Both the position numbers and the translations under genes were made by a program. Positions 63,573 through 64,000 of a stretch of 64,000 nt of DNA are shown here, piece after piece. Location of the stretch: positions 1 to 64,000 of the forward strand of contig NZ_SRUO01000023.1 in assembly GCF_004791025.1 (NCBI RefSeq). Reading direction: 5' to 3'. Within the stretch, counting starts at the first letter, position 1. Every line of letters starts with the position of its first letter. Source of the stretch: Mesorhizobium sp. M4B.F.Ca.ET.203.01.1.1 (GTDB lineage Bacteria > Pseudomonadota > Alphaproteobacteria > Rhizobiales > Rhizobiaceae). Under the pieces are notes generated by a model that made no database searches, had not been told where the DNA came from, and saw only the letters and a list, made by a program, of their open reading frames with translations.

Positions 63573-64000
63573 TCATTGTGAAAGTTCATGGTTTCTTCCT
63601 TTCCGATGGCGAGGCTCGGCTTCCGCGAGATAGTCGTGGACGACCTTCCCGAGCGCGAGCGTGAGATCGGCGACGAGGTGTACGGCCGAGACTACTTCCA
63701 GCACCGGCAGTTCGGCGACGGGGGCAAGCGCATGCGACCAGAGGTTCAGGGCTGCCGGGCCGGTCCAGGCGCCTCTCAGATCGATGTCCTCCAGGTGGTA
63801 TTCCACGAGTTCGCAGATGCGCGGCGTGCCGTCGACATGCGGGATGATTTTGAGGAGGAAGTTCGGGTCGGCGAGCGAGGCCTTAACGCTCGCAAGGTCC
63901 GCGGCCCGGTGCTTGTAGCCCATCGTACCCGTCGCGACGCGGACCGGGCCGTAGTCCAGCGTGCCAACAAGCGTGTCCGTCTCTGTTCGGAGCGTTGGGC
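63573..64000 (-). CDS. adc: Acetoacetate decarboxylase, C-terminal part
   Basis: About 142 C-terminal codons are in the window; the 5' end lies to the right. Visible: TDTLVGTLDYGPVRVATGTMGYK, FLLKIIPHVDGTPRICELVEY, LRGAWTGPAALNLWSHALAPVAELP and HLVADLTLALGKVVHDYL, all typical. The active-site Lys would lie upstream, outside the window. Acetoacetate becomes acetone and CO2. The intact frame contrasts with the broken dehydrogenase after it. Confidence 0.85.
   Translation of the reverse strand, partial: PTLRTETDTLVGTLDYGPVRVATGTMGYKHRAADLASVKASLADPNFLLKIIPHVDGTPRICELVEYHLEDIDLRGAWTGPAALNLWSHALAPVAELPVLEVVSAVHLVADLTLALGKVVHDYLAEAEPRHRKGRNHELSQ

Noticed and set aside
1..64000. CRISPR arrays, tRNA or rRNA genes
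   Set aside because: No regularly spaced repeats and no cloverleaf- or rRNA-like segments were noticed on reading; a tRNA scan was not possible.

Overview
The window looks like part of the symbiosis island or symbiotic plasmid of a nodulating alphaproteobacterium. It carries nearly complete molybdenum-nitrogenase genes (nifHDKENX, nifB, nifQ, nifS, nifW, nifZ, fixABCX, fixU, fdxN), nodL, a NodE-type C-terminus, a symbiotic peroxiredoxin-rpoN pair, and many IS scraps and broken genes. Mesorhizobium is my best guess (short NifA, island-borne rpoN, periplasmic alpha-carbonic anhydrase, P450 cluster like y4v of NGR234). A Sinorhizobium fredii-like host cannot be excluded. No rRNA, tRNA or CRISPR array was seen.

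Layout. 0-11.5 kb: end of a nodE-like gene, a short nifA without a GAF domain, a subtilisin autotransporter, a DarT/NADAR-type toxin-antitoxin pair, an ISNCY-type transposase, ialB, decayed hydrolases, nodL. 11.8-23.4 kb, all leftward: (a) nifB-fdxN-nifZ-fixU-SIR2-like gene; (b) a dead second nifA beside an IS66 fragment and a frameshifted hydrolase; (c) fixABCX; (d) iscA-like, truncated nifU, nifS, nifW. 23.7-26.5 kb: heme-utilisation gene and an MFS exporter. 27.7-33.6 kb: a NifA/sigma-54-type operon P450, ferredoxin-NTF2 fusion, double SDR, luciferase-like monooxygenase, nifQ. 33.6-35.6 kb: convergent peroxiredoxin-rpoN. 36-43 kb: accessory zone with IS21 scrap, aminotransferase plus second luciferase-like gene, frameshifted Crp/Fnr regulator, ligase scrap, trypsin-like protease and a decayed C39-ABC/HlyD peptide exporter. 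43-46.8 kb: queCDE, alpha-carbonic anhydrase and a degenerate copy of the queE 3' end. 47.3-48.3 kb: Phd-nucleotidyltransferase fusion plus frameshifted HEPN gene. 48.6-57.7 kb: nifHDKENX, DUF269 gene and a TtsI-like response regulator. 57.8-64 kb: universal stress protein, N-hydroxylating monooxygenase, pyrE, and relics of M16 peptidase and 3-hydroxybutyrate dehydrogenase beside a partial acetoacetate decarboxylase.

How it fits together. Sites matching TGT-N10-ACA (NifA) and GG-N10-GC (sigma-54) precede nifH, nifB, fixA and the P450 operon; sigma-54-type sites without a clear NifA site precede iscA and a point upstream of the MFS gene. With nifA and rpoN both inside the window, the region looks like a largely self-contained NifA-RpoN regulon that also takes in an oxidative biosynthetic pathway, and perhaps an efflux pump and a SIR2-like protein. 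Frameshift and start-codon calls rest on reading this single sequence by eye.
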